64,000 bases of DNA from Lepas anatifera (lineage: Eukaryota; Arthropoda; Thecostraca; Lepadidae). The stretch is taken from the NCBI GenBank assembly GCA_034440635.1, contig JAOTON010002202.1, positions 124,001 through 188,000 on the forward strand. Direction: 5' to 3'. Positions 35,306 through 46,830 of this stretch are shown here, one piece after another; the stretch's first letter is position 1, and every line of letters begins with the position of its first letter. The notes beneath the pieces are model-generated. The model was given only the letters and a program-made list of their open reading frames with translations. It searched no databases and was not told the origin of the DNA. The position numbers were made by a program, and so were the translations under genes.

Positions 35306-36113
35306 AATCTACATCCGCATTGGCAAATTCTCTGCACCTGCAACTGACGGTTCTCAGAGCAGAGATTTGCGGCGGCGTCTCCAACTACTCCACAGATCTC
35401 CCTGCCAACTTACATCTCAGCAACGGCCGTGGGCGCCCGCTTTTTCATCTCACAAAGCGCCTTGATTGCTTTTCCAGTGGGGAGGCGCGGTGCGCTAACT
35501 TTCCAGTCGACGCTAGCTCGCACCGGTTCAACTGTTAAGCTCGACTGATTTTCTTCGGGATGTTTTCTGGTTTTCGCGTTTTATCGTTTGAAGTGGGATG
35601 AACAGCGGCAAATGACGCGATGGGAGATACCATGCTGCGACTACCTCGTCTTGAGGACGAGGAATTGGATAATATGAAAAAATTGAAAATATTTCAGGTC
35701 ACTTGGTCATAAACGCCGAGCAATTAATTTCTAGCAGATGTGACTCCAAATAGTATGAGGCAGTTCCGTGTTATAGTGGCCGAGAAGTCATAACAGTGAA
35801 GTCGTTATAGTGGTTAAGATAGTGGAAATAATCATAACCTGCCAAATATTTATTTTTTGAAGAAGTTTGAAAATTATCATCTACACTATTCCCGGCTTGT
35901 CTACGCTCTCCAACATCTTCATTCCAGCGGCTTATCAAACGTATTCGAAACAGTTCTGGTTCCATTACGTTTTGATATATGAAGAGTGAGGCCACATGTA
36001 AGTGATTAACACTTGCCGGTATGAAGGGGTGGGTACTATTACCCCCTCCACCGCCTTCCCCCACCCCTGAGGTTTTTGACAAATATCCAAAAAGTGTTCA
36101 GGGGCACCGTAAT
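35306..36113. other. Unassigned DNA
   Basis: No gene recognised. 36016-36095 resembles the subterminal G/C-rich part of the TTAA elements (ACCCCCTCC...CACCCCTGAGGTTTTTGAC) and may be a fragment of another copy. Confidence 0.35.
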
Positions 36114-36960
36114 TTAACACGCGCATTGACGGGGGGCGGGTGCCCACCCCCCTCGGGTTTTTCGGAAATAACACAAAAACGGCGGCGCTTAGCGCCGCCG
36201 TACTTGGCATACCTTTTTCTGATCATTTTTACAACTTCTGTGAAAGTTTCAAGGTTGGGTCATTTCCTGGTCAGGTCACCAGTACAGGTCAAGTGCCCTG
36301 ACATAAAAAAGTTTAAGATAGACATTTAAGTCGGTATAGGGCGAGCTTATCCAATTGAAACTCATATCACATAATGTGCCCACCGAGTTCTCTAAAATAT
36401 GTTCCGGAATGTTTGATATCAATGGCCTAAGGTCAGATACGAGCCATGACCTCTCCATTGGAAATACATGGGAAAAGTGATTTTAACTAAATAACTTAGT
36501 AACGGATGGTGATAGAGCGTTTATTTTAGTTGCATTAGATTTGCCTTGTCTTTGCGGTTCTAATGATATGCATTTTATCTAATTTCACCTGAGCTGACCT
36601 CAGGTCAGGTCAAATCAAGGATTTGACCTAGCAAGGTCAAATTATATATCACTCGATTCGGCTTGTTGCGAGGATTCATATAGTTTAAGCCGTATTGCTC
36701 TAGCTTTACTTGTTCAGATGTAATGACCGAAAACCTTCAGTTGCATGTTATCCCTATGACGACATGTTTTGACCTCTCATGACCTTAAATGTGACCTGAC
36801 AAAAAATGGTTCAAATACTTTTGATGGAGAAGGGGATAGGCTACCCAATGCCTTTTACCGTTTTTCGCTACCTACCGTGGTTCTCGAGATGTTAGGGGGG
36901 GGTACCCGCCCCTCCCGTCAAAGCGAAGGTGGCTCAGACCCCCGTCAATGCGCGTGTTAA
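36114..36960. mobile_element. TTAA-flanked MITE, family R, full-length copy
   Basis: An 847-bp element. TTAA plus CACGCGCATTGACGGGGG is present at both ends in perfect inverted orientation (36114-36135 and 36939-36960). The interior includes GTCAGGTCACCAGTACAGGT, almost the same as in family P at 14663, and further AGGTCA/TGACCT hexamers. No transposase ORF is present; the longest frames are under 65 codons. The perfect termini suggest a relatively young copy. Confidence 0.88.
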
Positions 36961-36994
36961 ATACCTGTTGCCTGGTGTTTTGAAGCTTCTGATA

Positions 36995-37446
36995 TTTAAG
37001 TCAGGTCACGAGGTCAGTTGAAATGATCTAACCTTCAAAATGTTTAAAGTTGCAGCAGTATCAACAAAGTTAATCTATCAATCTGCGATTTATATCACAT
37101 AATAAAGTCACCGAGTTTAATGTTTCACCGTGACGTTATTTTTATATCCATCACACGGGGTCAGACTAAGGCCATTGCTTCTTTTTTGGAAATGCAAGGG
37201 AAATTGGCTTTAGTTGGATAACTTCGCAGATAATGGTAGTTAAATATTTTGTCTTAACATAAAAACGTATTTAGCTTCCCACTGCAGTTGGTTGGATATT
37301 CACAATGAACCATGCTGTTCTAGACCAGACTTAATGCTATGCCAATTCAAGGATTTGACCTAGTACGTTTATGACACATATCATTCAATCGAGCTCGACG
37401 AGAGAATTTTAATGGTATTTTTGTTTTTTTGTAGCAAAGAAAAAAG

Positions 37447-37490
<44 letters not shown>

Positions 37491-37839
37491 AAAAAAAAAA
37501 GAAAAAATGAAATTTTTTTTATGAAGTTTCTATGCCTCTACTCTGTCAGCCGTTATGACAAAATGTGAAAGTATCCATGGTATTCCTATAAGAACATACG
37601 TTGACCTCTAGTGACCTCAGAAGTGAGCTGACGAAGACCTTGTGCATTAATTTAACACAATTCCGAAGTTATGTTATCTGGTTTACTGGCTATCTAATTG
37701 CTAACTAATGTGGATATAACGCCACATTTTGATTCTCGCTACCTAGCATGGTTGCAGGTAGATATTTTGGGGGAGGGGGAGGGGCACCCGCACCCTGTAC
37801 CCTCGACGGTTCCGCGAACCCCGTACTGGCGCGTGTCAG
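36995..37839. mobile_element. TTAA-type MITE, truncated copy with internal poly(A)
   Basis: Lying directly after the 36114 element, this sequence repeats its internal order: CAGGTCACGAGGTCA, TATCACATAATAAAGTC-CCGAGTT, ATAACTTCGCAGATAATGG, TTTGACCTAG, ATCATTCAATCGAGC. It ends CCCCGTACTGGCGCGTGTCA, equivalent to the family R right end but with TTAA lost. The left terminus is missing. An A-run of about 60 bp interrupts it. Confidence 0.6.
37440..37507. repeat. Poly(A) tract
   Basis: Almost uninterrupted A over some 65 bp inside the truncated MITE; either a homopolymer expansion or the tail of a tiny retroposed insertion. Confidence 0.9.
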
Positions 37840-38399
37840 CCCTTACTGTAAGGTTGATAGAGGCGGATCTAGACGAAAAGTTTGGGTTGGGGCCAACCCT
37901 GGTAAAATTTTGAAAAAAACATGGTGGCATTAAGATAATCGGACCAAAATTTTGTGAAAATGCCCAAGATGTGGGCGCTTAAGGGGCTATGGTCAGATAA
38001 GTCCTCCCAGATCTGGCCTTAAAGAAAGTTTGGACATGAAAAAGTATAAAAAGCCGAGGAGCATAAGCAATGGATAAAATATGCGTTTTCTTTGGCCCCA
38101 TTATACTACTTTCCTGCATCCGTCCCTGATGATTTTCTGCATTGAAATCACTTCTACTGATGTCGAAGATATCATTCGGTATCTGATCTTTGCTAATCTA
38201 TAAAACAGAAAATATAAAGAATGTCTGTATTTTACCACCCAGTTTTCGTCCTGGAACCACCACTGAATTTCACATTTTCGTTTCTTTTTTTGATTGGTTA
38301 ACCTGGAGGGACCCGTTTTCAGTCTAGAAGTGTTTTTTTAATTAGGTCAGACAACTGGGCTACGAGTTATGGGAAGCCTTGAGAATGCAATTTTTATAT

Positions 38400-38600
38400 T
38401 TTGCACCTCCAGTCCACGAATGTCAAAAATTCGGAATTTTCCTATTCTGGAAAATATCGACTTTGCCTAAAACTAATCGATACCAGTTACAATCTTAAAC
38501 TCTGACCGAAAGGACTACGATATCTTTACAGGGGCTGAAGGCGCATCCGCTCTCCTGACAAGAATAGGGGCAACTAGAAGCCCGACAGTAATAGGGTTAA
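38400..38600. mobile_element. Right-end fragment of a family Q TTAA MITE
   Basis: It ends CCGACAGTAATAGGGTTAA at 38600, matching the right terminus of the 3076-4330 element (GGAAATAGGGTTAA). The preceding interior is weakly similar (GATATCTTTACAGGGG against GATATTCTTGAAAAAC). No left terminus was found. Confidence 0.55.
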
Positions 38601-41264
38601 GTAGAAGACCAATGATACCACGCTGAAATACTAGCTTATTTTTTCAGGCTAGCCTCAACCTACCATTAGTCAAACAGACACCATCGGCCACGTGCATCTT
38701 ATGGAAGCTGTTCTATCTTAAACTACGATCAGGAAAAAAGGTGTGGCTATGTTCCGCGGGATAATGCCTTATTAGAAAGCGACGCCAGACAGCTGGAACG
38801 CGAGAAATTCCCCGCCAAGCCAGCTGCTCGGGACATTTCGGGACATCTCCACAAAGGCGTCGGCTTTCAAAGGCGCTGTGTTCTTAACGCCCGTGGCTGA
38901 GGCTGTGACACTAACGGCCACAAAATCACATTACAGAATGGGAAGACTCTCTCACAATGTACACCAAACAGAATCCAAGGAGCCGAGATGAAAAGAGATG
39001 GAACTCTCAGTTGATTCTCCACTAGTAAAAAGACCTGAGTGTTCAGAACCATGCTGCTATGCTATATTATGAACAGAACAGACTGCAGTGAAGTAATGCC
39101 TCGATTACCGGAAATGCATGTGTGTTGAACTCGGAATTACGCCGTAAGACACTTTGAACACAGTGGTATGCATGGTTCAATTGCGCAGATATGAAACGAA
39201 ACACACATAGCTCTGCCATCAAGATTCTTTACACTGACGGCTTTTTGAGCAGTGTGTGTATATACATGCATACATTCAATTTACGTGCGTGCATTCCTAG
39301 ACGTGCGCCTTTGAAGTTTTCCATTTACAAATTAACATCCATAACCATTTTCCAGAAATGTACCGGCGTATCAAATGTTTCGAAGACCTCTTGGGCCAAA
39401 TCCCAACACAATAACACAAACTCAGTAATCCTGTGTGTTGACACCTTCGGAGGGCAGCTACTGCATAAATGCCGGAATTCTCACGTGCATTCAACAGAGA
39501 CCTGTGCAAGATCGTGTAGGCTCCGTGATGACGTGCTCCATACCCACGCTTTACCCCCGGAGCCCCGAGCCAGGTTCGTCCCACGGCCGCTCAGCATCAG
39601 CAGTGACCTTTGACACGGAGCGTCCAAACCCGCCCGGGGCGGCGGTGGTGCTTGCAAGGTGCTAGTGGCACTGCCGGCTCGTTCCGAGGCGGTGAGACTG
39701 GCCACTGCGCTCCCCAGCGTGCCAGACGGCAGCGGGCACCAACCCGTTCATCCATTATGCGGGTGGCAATACCACCTCTCTTTATACGGAATGGCGTAAT
39801 GAATGCGTACATTTTTAACCAGCAACGGAGATGTTGACGTTCATTTTATATGATTCCCTTTGCTCAATTAATTTGGGTAAGTGTGTGTATGTGTGTGTGG
39901 AGAGAGCTTCTACATGCCTGAGAGTGGGCAATATATAGTCGAGCAGAGAAAAACACCGTCACACTGTAAGTTGCACTATATGTGATTTCAAGCAGACGAG
40001 GCTAGCATGCTGGATTTCGAGCGTATGACTCGGGAATTTTAACAGCGCCCGCTGAAATGTCAAACAAAGTCGCTGCATGTTTGGTGCCTTAAATCGTGTT
40101 GCCCGTCGTAAACAGCCGCTTTAGTTTCGGCGCCGCTCAAACATTAATTTACATCAAACAATAGCCGGGGCCTGGCACGAGCCCGGTACGCAGGGCGCCG
40201 GGACACCGCCGCTTTGTGTCGGTCCGGCCTCGTTTTAAACAGGCCTTTGAGCCTACTTGCCTCAACACGACAGATGGAGGACGTCCAAGCGAGGGACGAA
40301 GCAGAAGGCTGGCCGAGGCGCACGTGGCTCGTGCCTCTCGCCCCCCAGCGCAACACTGCCGGACGGGGTACCGCTGGACACCTGCTTCAGCCGTCAGGCG
40401 CCTGCCCACACCACTGGGCACGCCGATTTTGCAACGGCTGCTGCAAGGTTAATTGCCAAGCCACTTCATAAGCACGCGGAACCACGAATTACCGCGGCTC
40501 TCATTTGCTGGAGACCGGTTCATTATGACTCAGAAGCGTGTGCTAACGCATCAGGACTCGCCCCTGGTTCCGGACGACTTACTGGATGTAGCGATTTCGG
40601 TCGGATTTTTATAGAGAAGTTGACGATTTGCGCCGACTGGTGCGCCCTCTCTGCTGGAGGATGGCGTCGTCGAACTCGACGGCTGGTGGATACAGCCTGC
40701 GACAGTGCACCGACCCCGCGCCGGAGTAATATCGTCACAACTGCGCCGCCGCTCGTATACAGCCGCTGTGACCGGCATCAGCCAACAGCCGCAGCGGCGG
40801 ACCCAGTCTCGGTAAAACGGGGGGCCGTTCTCTCACCAGAAGCTTGTTTTTAGCACGATGCTTGCGCTCTTGCTGCGAGCGACGTGTTCGAATACTTTGC
40901 TGACTAGAAGTGGGAAGTGGGGGGAGGATGGGGGGGGGTGACAGCGCCCGCCGCCGAATTGAGATAGTCTGCCTCGGCACACAAAAGACTGATTAGCGCC
41001 CGAGTGCATCGCTACTGGCCCTTGCCTCGTCTTCACAACCATCGTCTTGATGCTCCGACACCTTAGAAATGACATGGTCTCCTAGTCATGTGTGTCGTCA
41101 AGCCTCCAGAGATGTCATTTGCTTCACCGATCGCTGTTTGGTAAAGAACACTATGCAAATGATTCCTGCAGGAGCATTTATGACGGGACATGAAGGTATG
41201 ATGAGATTCAACACTGGCCCGGATGACTTATGCTCTAGCTATTACATTACTTCTTGCTAGAATC
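38601..41264. other. Unassigned DNA with two GC-rich islands
   Basis: 39520-39770 and 40080-40860 are GC- and CpG-rich, with overlapping open frames on both strands (198 codons at 40257-40853 on the plus strand) but no recognisable domain. The rest is AT-rich, with a short GT-rich run at 39881-39899. Confidence 0.35.
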
Positions 41265-41617
41265 TTAACACGCGCATTGACGGGGGTCTGAACCACCTTC
41301 GCTTTGACGGAGGGCGGGTACCTGCAACCGCCTAAGATCTCAAAAATCACGCTAGATAGCGAAAAACAGTAAACGGCGGTGGGTAGTCCATCCACTTCTC
41401 TATCGAAAATATTTCAACCATTTCTTTCAGGTCACATTTGAGGTCACTAGAGGTCAAGACATGCCATCATAGGGATAGCATATAAGTGAAGGTTTTCAGT
41501 CATTACATCTGAACAAGTAAGGATAGAGCAAAACAATTTAAACCATTGGAATCCCCGCAGCAAGCTCTCCAAAAATCCGAGGGGCGGGTACTCACTCTCC
41601 GGCAATGCACGTGTTAA
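41265..41617. mobile_element. Internally deleted TTAA MITE, family R, inverted relative to the 36-kb copy
   Basis: A 353-bp element. The left end TTAACACGCGCATTGACGGG is identical to family R; the right end is TTAACACGTGCATTGCCGG on the reverse strand. Its first 280 bp match the reverse complement of the right part of 36114-36960: TTCGCTTTGACGG, CGGGTACC, TAGCGAAAAAC-GTAAA, CAGGTCACATTT-AGGTCA, TTTTC-GTCATTACATCTGAA. The element has lost about 500 bp of interior, a typical MITE derivative. Confidence 0.85.
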
Positions 41618-42994
41618 ACTGCTGCACACACATAAATGAACCAAGAGTGATCTCATCCGAGACCTGAGTGGCTAATGAAAATATTTGAACGTCACACGAA
41701 CCGACAGCGGCGATGCAACGATGTAACTAGTGCCTCGGGCTTCAGCGAACCTCCACGATCGGTTCAACGAGACGACACAGATCCGATATGGGGGCTTTAG
41801 AAAGGGACCGTCTACAAACGCAAACGCCCGTGGGACAGTCTGGCACAGCGTTATCAAACACGTGCCATGGACGTCAAAAAACGTTACAGAGGGGAGGGCG
41901 AGGAGGGGGATACAAAATGCATCACATATTAGTCTATGGACGGCCCCAAACGACATTTTGGGCTATTGGATCTGAGGGCACAATACGAGCTGGAAGTTCC
42001 CAAAACTAGTGGTCTGATGAGAAAGATACTTTTTAGGGGACATTTGCCATGGGTAGCATAAAATGGCCTATCCGGGAGATTTTACAGAGATGAAACACTT
42101 TCTGAGTTGAGGAATTGACGGAAGGGTCGGATACAAGACTCGATGCTCTATATATTTGTTTGCCTGTACGTATGATAACTTTCCATCCTGACATTGTCTC
42201 AACCTGTCGCGGTGAGTGATACGTTCATGGCACCACGGTCTCCATTGTATCACCGTGATGGAGCCTAACGAGAAACAGAGACTTTATATTACTGTCATTT
42301 AAGACAAATACAACCATTTTAATGACTTCGCCATATGCAGGGTCAAATATTTGAGAAAATCATTGGGGCAGCTTGATTTTTTAACAACGTTAATATCAAT
42401 CATTTAAAAAGGGAGTGATAATCAACATCATCCTTACTTTAGCCCTCATACACAAACTTGTTGAACTAGATAAAACTAAATATAAATTGTGAAAACCGAA
42501 TACTATGAAATCTGAAACATGTTTCAATGTTAAGTCGACATTTCACTCGGGGTGCCTGGCACCACTAAAGAGATATAAATCCACATCCTTGGTCATATGG
42601 ATGTTCCCCTGATCCTGTCAGGGGATTGTTCGTTAATTAGGTTTTAATCAAGATATAAAAAGTCGATGGTAACACCTATATTTACATTATATTTACTATC
42701 TACAGGAAAGCAAGCCATATTATTCAATATGCAATGGAATGAAGAAAATCTGCCTCCGAAATACACTAATATAAAGCTTCACGAAAGACACTAAAGCAGT
42801 GCAGTCGGCGTTGTATGACTAAGAAGGCTGGCGCACCCTCAAGCCCAAATAATCAATCAACAGCAGTGCAGATGCGTTTCAAGGTTGAGACAACGATTGT
42901 CAGCACAGCAAATCAAAATCAAGAAGAACTCGGTATAGTGATAAGCTTTACCAACACCTACAATCAACTTGACATCCCACCGGATTCATATAAT

Positions 42995-42996
<2 letters not shown>
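41618..42996. other. Unassigned AT-rich DNA
   Basis: Overlapping open frames at 41672-42009 lack known motifs. Nothing else recognised. Confidence 0.4.
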
Positions 42997-43047
<51 letters not shown>

Positions 43048-43118
43048 CATATATATATATATATTCACATATATAAAATATAAATAAATATATATTATAT
43101 AATATTACATATATGTAT

Positions 43119-43169
<51 letters not shown>

Positions 43170-43189
43170 ATATATATATATATATATAT
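42997..43189. repeat. Large (AT)n microsatellite block
   Basis: About 190 bp of nearly pure AT alternation in three blocks, separated by short AT-rich interruptions. Confidence 0.95.
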
Positions 43190-43204
43190 CTAATTTTTCC
43201 GCAA

Positions 43205-43760
43205 ATAAACTCCACCAACGATCGCATAACGGCAGTGATGATGGCGCACCCGAGCAGTTTCCGGCGCACGTAGTTGTCACTGGAAGTGCCCCGCGCGGCG
43301 TTACCATAAATCTGGCGGGCGGCGGCGATGGCGGTGTCAGACGCCACGACGCCTAGCCTTCAAACGCCTTGCAAATCCGCCGACATCGCTTCCGGCGCCG
43401 CCGGCGTTGACACAGCGCCTCAATGATCCTTTCAGACGGTCTCTTACTCGTCTCGTTCCGGAGACGGGCGGCGACGATTGGGCGGCCGTGCCGTCGCCGG
43501 CGGCGATGGGCCGTCAGGCTCGTCGCAGACGACGGTGACAGCGGCGGTGGCACGTGGGCCCGGGCCGTGCCGGGACGCGCGAGGTAATCATATTGACAGT
43601 GCCGGCGGGCAGACGGCGCGGCGTCGATCGCCTCGGGGGGCGATTGCGATTACCGCAATCAGCGGCAGCGTGGGCACAGCGCCGCCCGCCGCTGTTTACG
43701 TAGGGAGTTCTGTGGAAACGCCACAAAACTATGTTTACATACTGTTCCGTGATATATCTG
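43205..43760. other. GC-rich island
   Basis: An abrupt switch from (AT)n to CpG-rich DNA with several CGCC/GGCG runs. A short palindrome GATTGCG-ATTAC-CGCAATC occurs at about 43643-43661. Open frames on both strands are composition-driven. Possible regulatory island or untranslated exon; no motif decides. Confidence 0.3.
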
Positions 43761-44339
43761 CTCTGTTTTCGGTCGGTTTTTACTTTCTGGCATAGGAACA
43801 ATCCAATTCTTTTCAAAGAGCTCTCAAGAGAGATGAGTGCTGGAAATCACAGCGCGCCGTATCGTCTGCCATGCTGTGTCATTTCAAGTGAACTTTAGAG
43901 GTGGCCTCAGATTGGCCATCGGCGCGGAATCGTATCGGGCACCTCACTAAATTGACTGAACCGGCGACGCTAGCTGTGGCGCCAGATAACACACTGGCAG
44001 TCGATTAAAACCGATGTGTCCGGAATCGAACTCTGCCCGAGTTCGGTGAGATAAACTTCATTGGATGGAGAAGCTTACACGCTCCGAGTCAGTTCAACAC
44101 AGGGTCTTACATCCAGATACCAGAAGCTTGACCTTTGTTGCTGGAAACTGTGTCTGAAGCTGCAGCAAAAGTCGTTATAACAAAAGCCACGCCTTCCTCG
44201 GATACCGATGTGTTGAAATCTTGCCAATCGTAGGTGTGAAGCAAAACCTTACAATGAAAACAAGCCATACACCCGCGGAAGGTAAATTAAGTCATTCATT
44301 CTGCCTGGGCTCATTTTCAACATATTGGGCATGATCCAC
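43761..44339. other. Unassigned DNA
   Basis: Nothing recognised. Confidence 0.4.
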
Positions 44340-45115
44340 TGGCGTGGTCCAGCGTGGCTTTAGGCTTTTATCGCCGGAGATATTGCGCGATAAATACGCA
44401 CCAGCGCTCGTCCGGTGCACCGTGGCCTTTTCCGAGCGGCGCTGGTAGAAGAGTAGCGTCTCGGCGGCGAAACTGGGTCTGGCGACGACGACTGGCCCTG
44501 TTCACGGCCAGTAAAGCGGCGGCCAATAGCCGGTTTGAGCTGACCCGTAACTCCGACACAGCTGGCGTGTCGCTCTCCACAGATTGCCACCTCAGCGGCA
44601 GGCGCCGCCGCCCCAGCTTGATGCCCCCGCCCCGGCGAGTTATGGTCCGGCGCCGTCAGCTGGCAGACGCTGCCAGAGCAGCCTTCAGACCGAGGTAGCC
44701 CCAGGCGAGCTACCAGCACACTTTGGCAAGCACGCTGGCCACGTCGGAAGCGAAGTGGAGTACTATTTTGCGGACAGGACGGATGTTGATTTTCAAAACA
44801 TCCCGGCTATTCTGGCCAGCATATTGTCCAGCTGGACTACTATCTTGTTTAACGCGATACATTCTGCTCAGGTATTCGTGCTCTGGACTGTCGTCAGTGG
44901 CTTTCCACAGTTCTTGTCACCTCCGCGGGTCGGCACGTGCTAGCTCCACAGTGCCGGCGGGCATACTCCGGAGGCGATGGCGACTATCGTCTAATCTTCA
45001 CCGCTGTTCCGCCGCTGCCACAAAGGCAAACGGAGTGAGGAGTGGCGTCTTCTGCAGGAATAGTACGGCCCAGACGCCGCTCCCCGCTGCAGATCCGGTG
45101 AAGGGTGAAACATGA
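44340..45115. other. GC-rich island
   Basis: GC-rich DNA with open frames of 114-130 codons on both strands, none with a recognisable fold or motif. Confidence 0.3.
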
Positions 45116-45625
45116 ACATACTCGGCCCCGTCAGCTGGCTAATTACCTGACGGGTCATTTCTCGTCTCTGAGCTTACTGGCACAGGTACAGTACTAACTA
45201 AATTTACTTTGAACTTGATAATTAATGTATAACGTACTTTTTTGGTAGTGTTTGTGATCTCTAACAACCACTGATATATCTACACATCACCTCGGTCGAA
45301 GTTTTTTTCTAGAGTTCTTAAAGACCTCGAGAAAGCGTCAAGTTCTCACTAAAGGGTGAACCGATTGCGGAAGATCGGCTTACCAGCAACCAGCCGCCGC
45401 AGCGGAAGTGATTCTGGTGCAGTATTCCCGCGCTGAAGTACCTAACTTTTCAGGTTCGAACATCAGCAAGCCTAGAATTCTCAGCAATCATTGATTAGCG
45501 CAGTTTTATCGCATGACTGGAGGACCTGACAGCTTGTCCTAAGCTACAGGCAGAAGTGCCAATGTGACAGAGTCGTATTGAAATGCTATTATATCGGTCT
45601 ACCCTGAAAATCGTAAATTCATAAG
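45116..45625. other. Unassigned DNA
   Basis: Nothing recognised. Confidence 0.4.
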
Positions 45626-45826
45626 AGGCGGATCCAGGCAATCACCATGGTTGGCAGGAGCGTCTCCTGAAGCGTCGCTTCCCATCCCTCTCGAATATGC
45701 TCCCCTAAGATGCAATTTCGCGCCCTTCTGATAGGTCGCACATTAAGCAACGGCGCTTTGACCCAAATAGCGCCCCCTGACCCAAGCAGCCCCTCACATC
45801 TGAAATCCTGGATCCACCTTTGAATT
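45626..45826. mobile_element. Probable hAT-type MITE
   Basis: The inverted pair AGGCGGATCCAGG (45628-45640) and CCTGGATCCACCT (about 45810-45822) bounds about 200 bp of non-coding DNA. No target-site duplication could be fixed. Confidence 0.45.
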
Positions 45827-46335
45827 ACACACCACGTCGGAGAAGCCGTTTTGAGTGTGATATCCCCCTGGAGAGCGATAGCACAGGATCTGGGATAGCT
45901 GGGCAGGTTCCACTAGCACCGATTGCAGTCCAGTGCCAGTCGGCTGATGGAGTCACGTGTCCGGCCAATTTTCCTTTGCTAACGCCGAGCTGCGATGTCA
46001 TTACGTGGCGGATCGTCGCCGTGGCGTGTCCAGGGGAAGCCGTGTGGTCGGGTGGACGGCGTCCAGTGCCCGCCCTGGTAACGAGCCGACATCCAGCGCC
46101 GGCCTTATTTCACCTGGAGTGTCATTTACGGCCGTGCTGTCGGCCCTGTTGTGTGGTTGTTTACATAGCCTACAGGCCAGAGATATAGAAGTGAAGTAAG
46201 GCGACGGCGCCAGAGGCAAATTTGGAAGTTGTCAAAGGCGTAAAATATTCGAGTTGTACGGTAGCAAGAAGGGAAAGAAGCATTTCCTTCAAAGAAAAGC
46301 AACGGACAGTAGTGGTGGCCGAGGTGGTCGGCTGT

Positions 46336-46830
46336 TTAACCGTATTCCTGTCAGGGGTGGGGGAGGGAGCGGATATCGCTCCCCTAAGATCTCAAAATAT
46401 ATCCGTCAGATTTAAAATAAAATTCAAAATGCGATCAGTTCCTCTTACCCTAAAATCAATTTTCAAAACAAGAGAAAGTCTTTAAACATTTGAAAATTAT
46501 GGACAGGGGCGTGAAAATGATACATTTTGTACTACTTTTTAATTCTCCAGAACTCTTGGCCCTGGTGCTTGATCTTCACACAACAGGAACGTATTAACAG
46601 TTAATTGAAGTTAAGTATTTATGTCCTTCAGTTATAAGAAAATTCAGACTTCAGTGACGTTTCCAGGGCCAGAACTACGTGGTGAACTATAAACATTTAA
46701 CAGTTTTCTGTTGGATAGATTAGCAAACGTCAGCTAACGTATGACATCTTTGACATCGAGACAAACGGTATGATGTGAAAATTTCATCAGAGGATGTAGG
46801 AAAGTAGAAAAATGGGGCAAGATGCTTACT
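46336..46830. mobile_element. Left part of a family Q TTAA MITE
   Basis: It begins TTAACCGTATTCCTGTCAGG and CCCCTAAGATCTC, matching the left end of 3076-4330 (TTAACCCTATTTCCGTCAGG, CCCCTAAGATCTC). Further stretches match in order, such as CATCTTTGACA and TCATCAGAGG (against TCATCAGGGG at 3540). No right terminus was found, so the copy is truncated or decayed. Confidence 0.65.

Noticed and set aside
40257..40853. 198-codon plus-strand open frame
   Set aside because: It lies in a GC-rich island with overlapping open frames on both strands and no domain or promoter signal; length is explained by composition.
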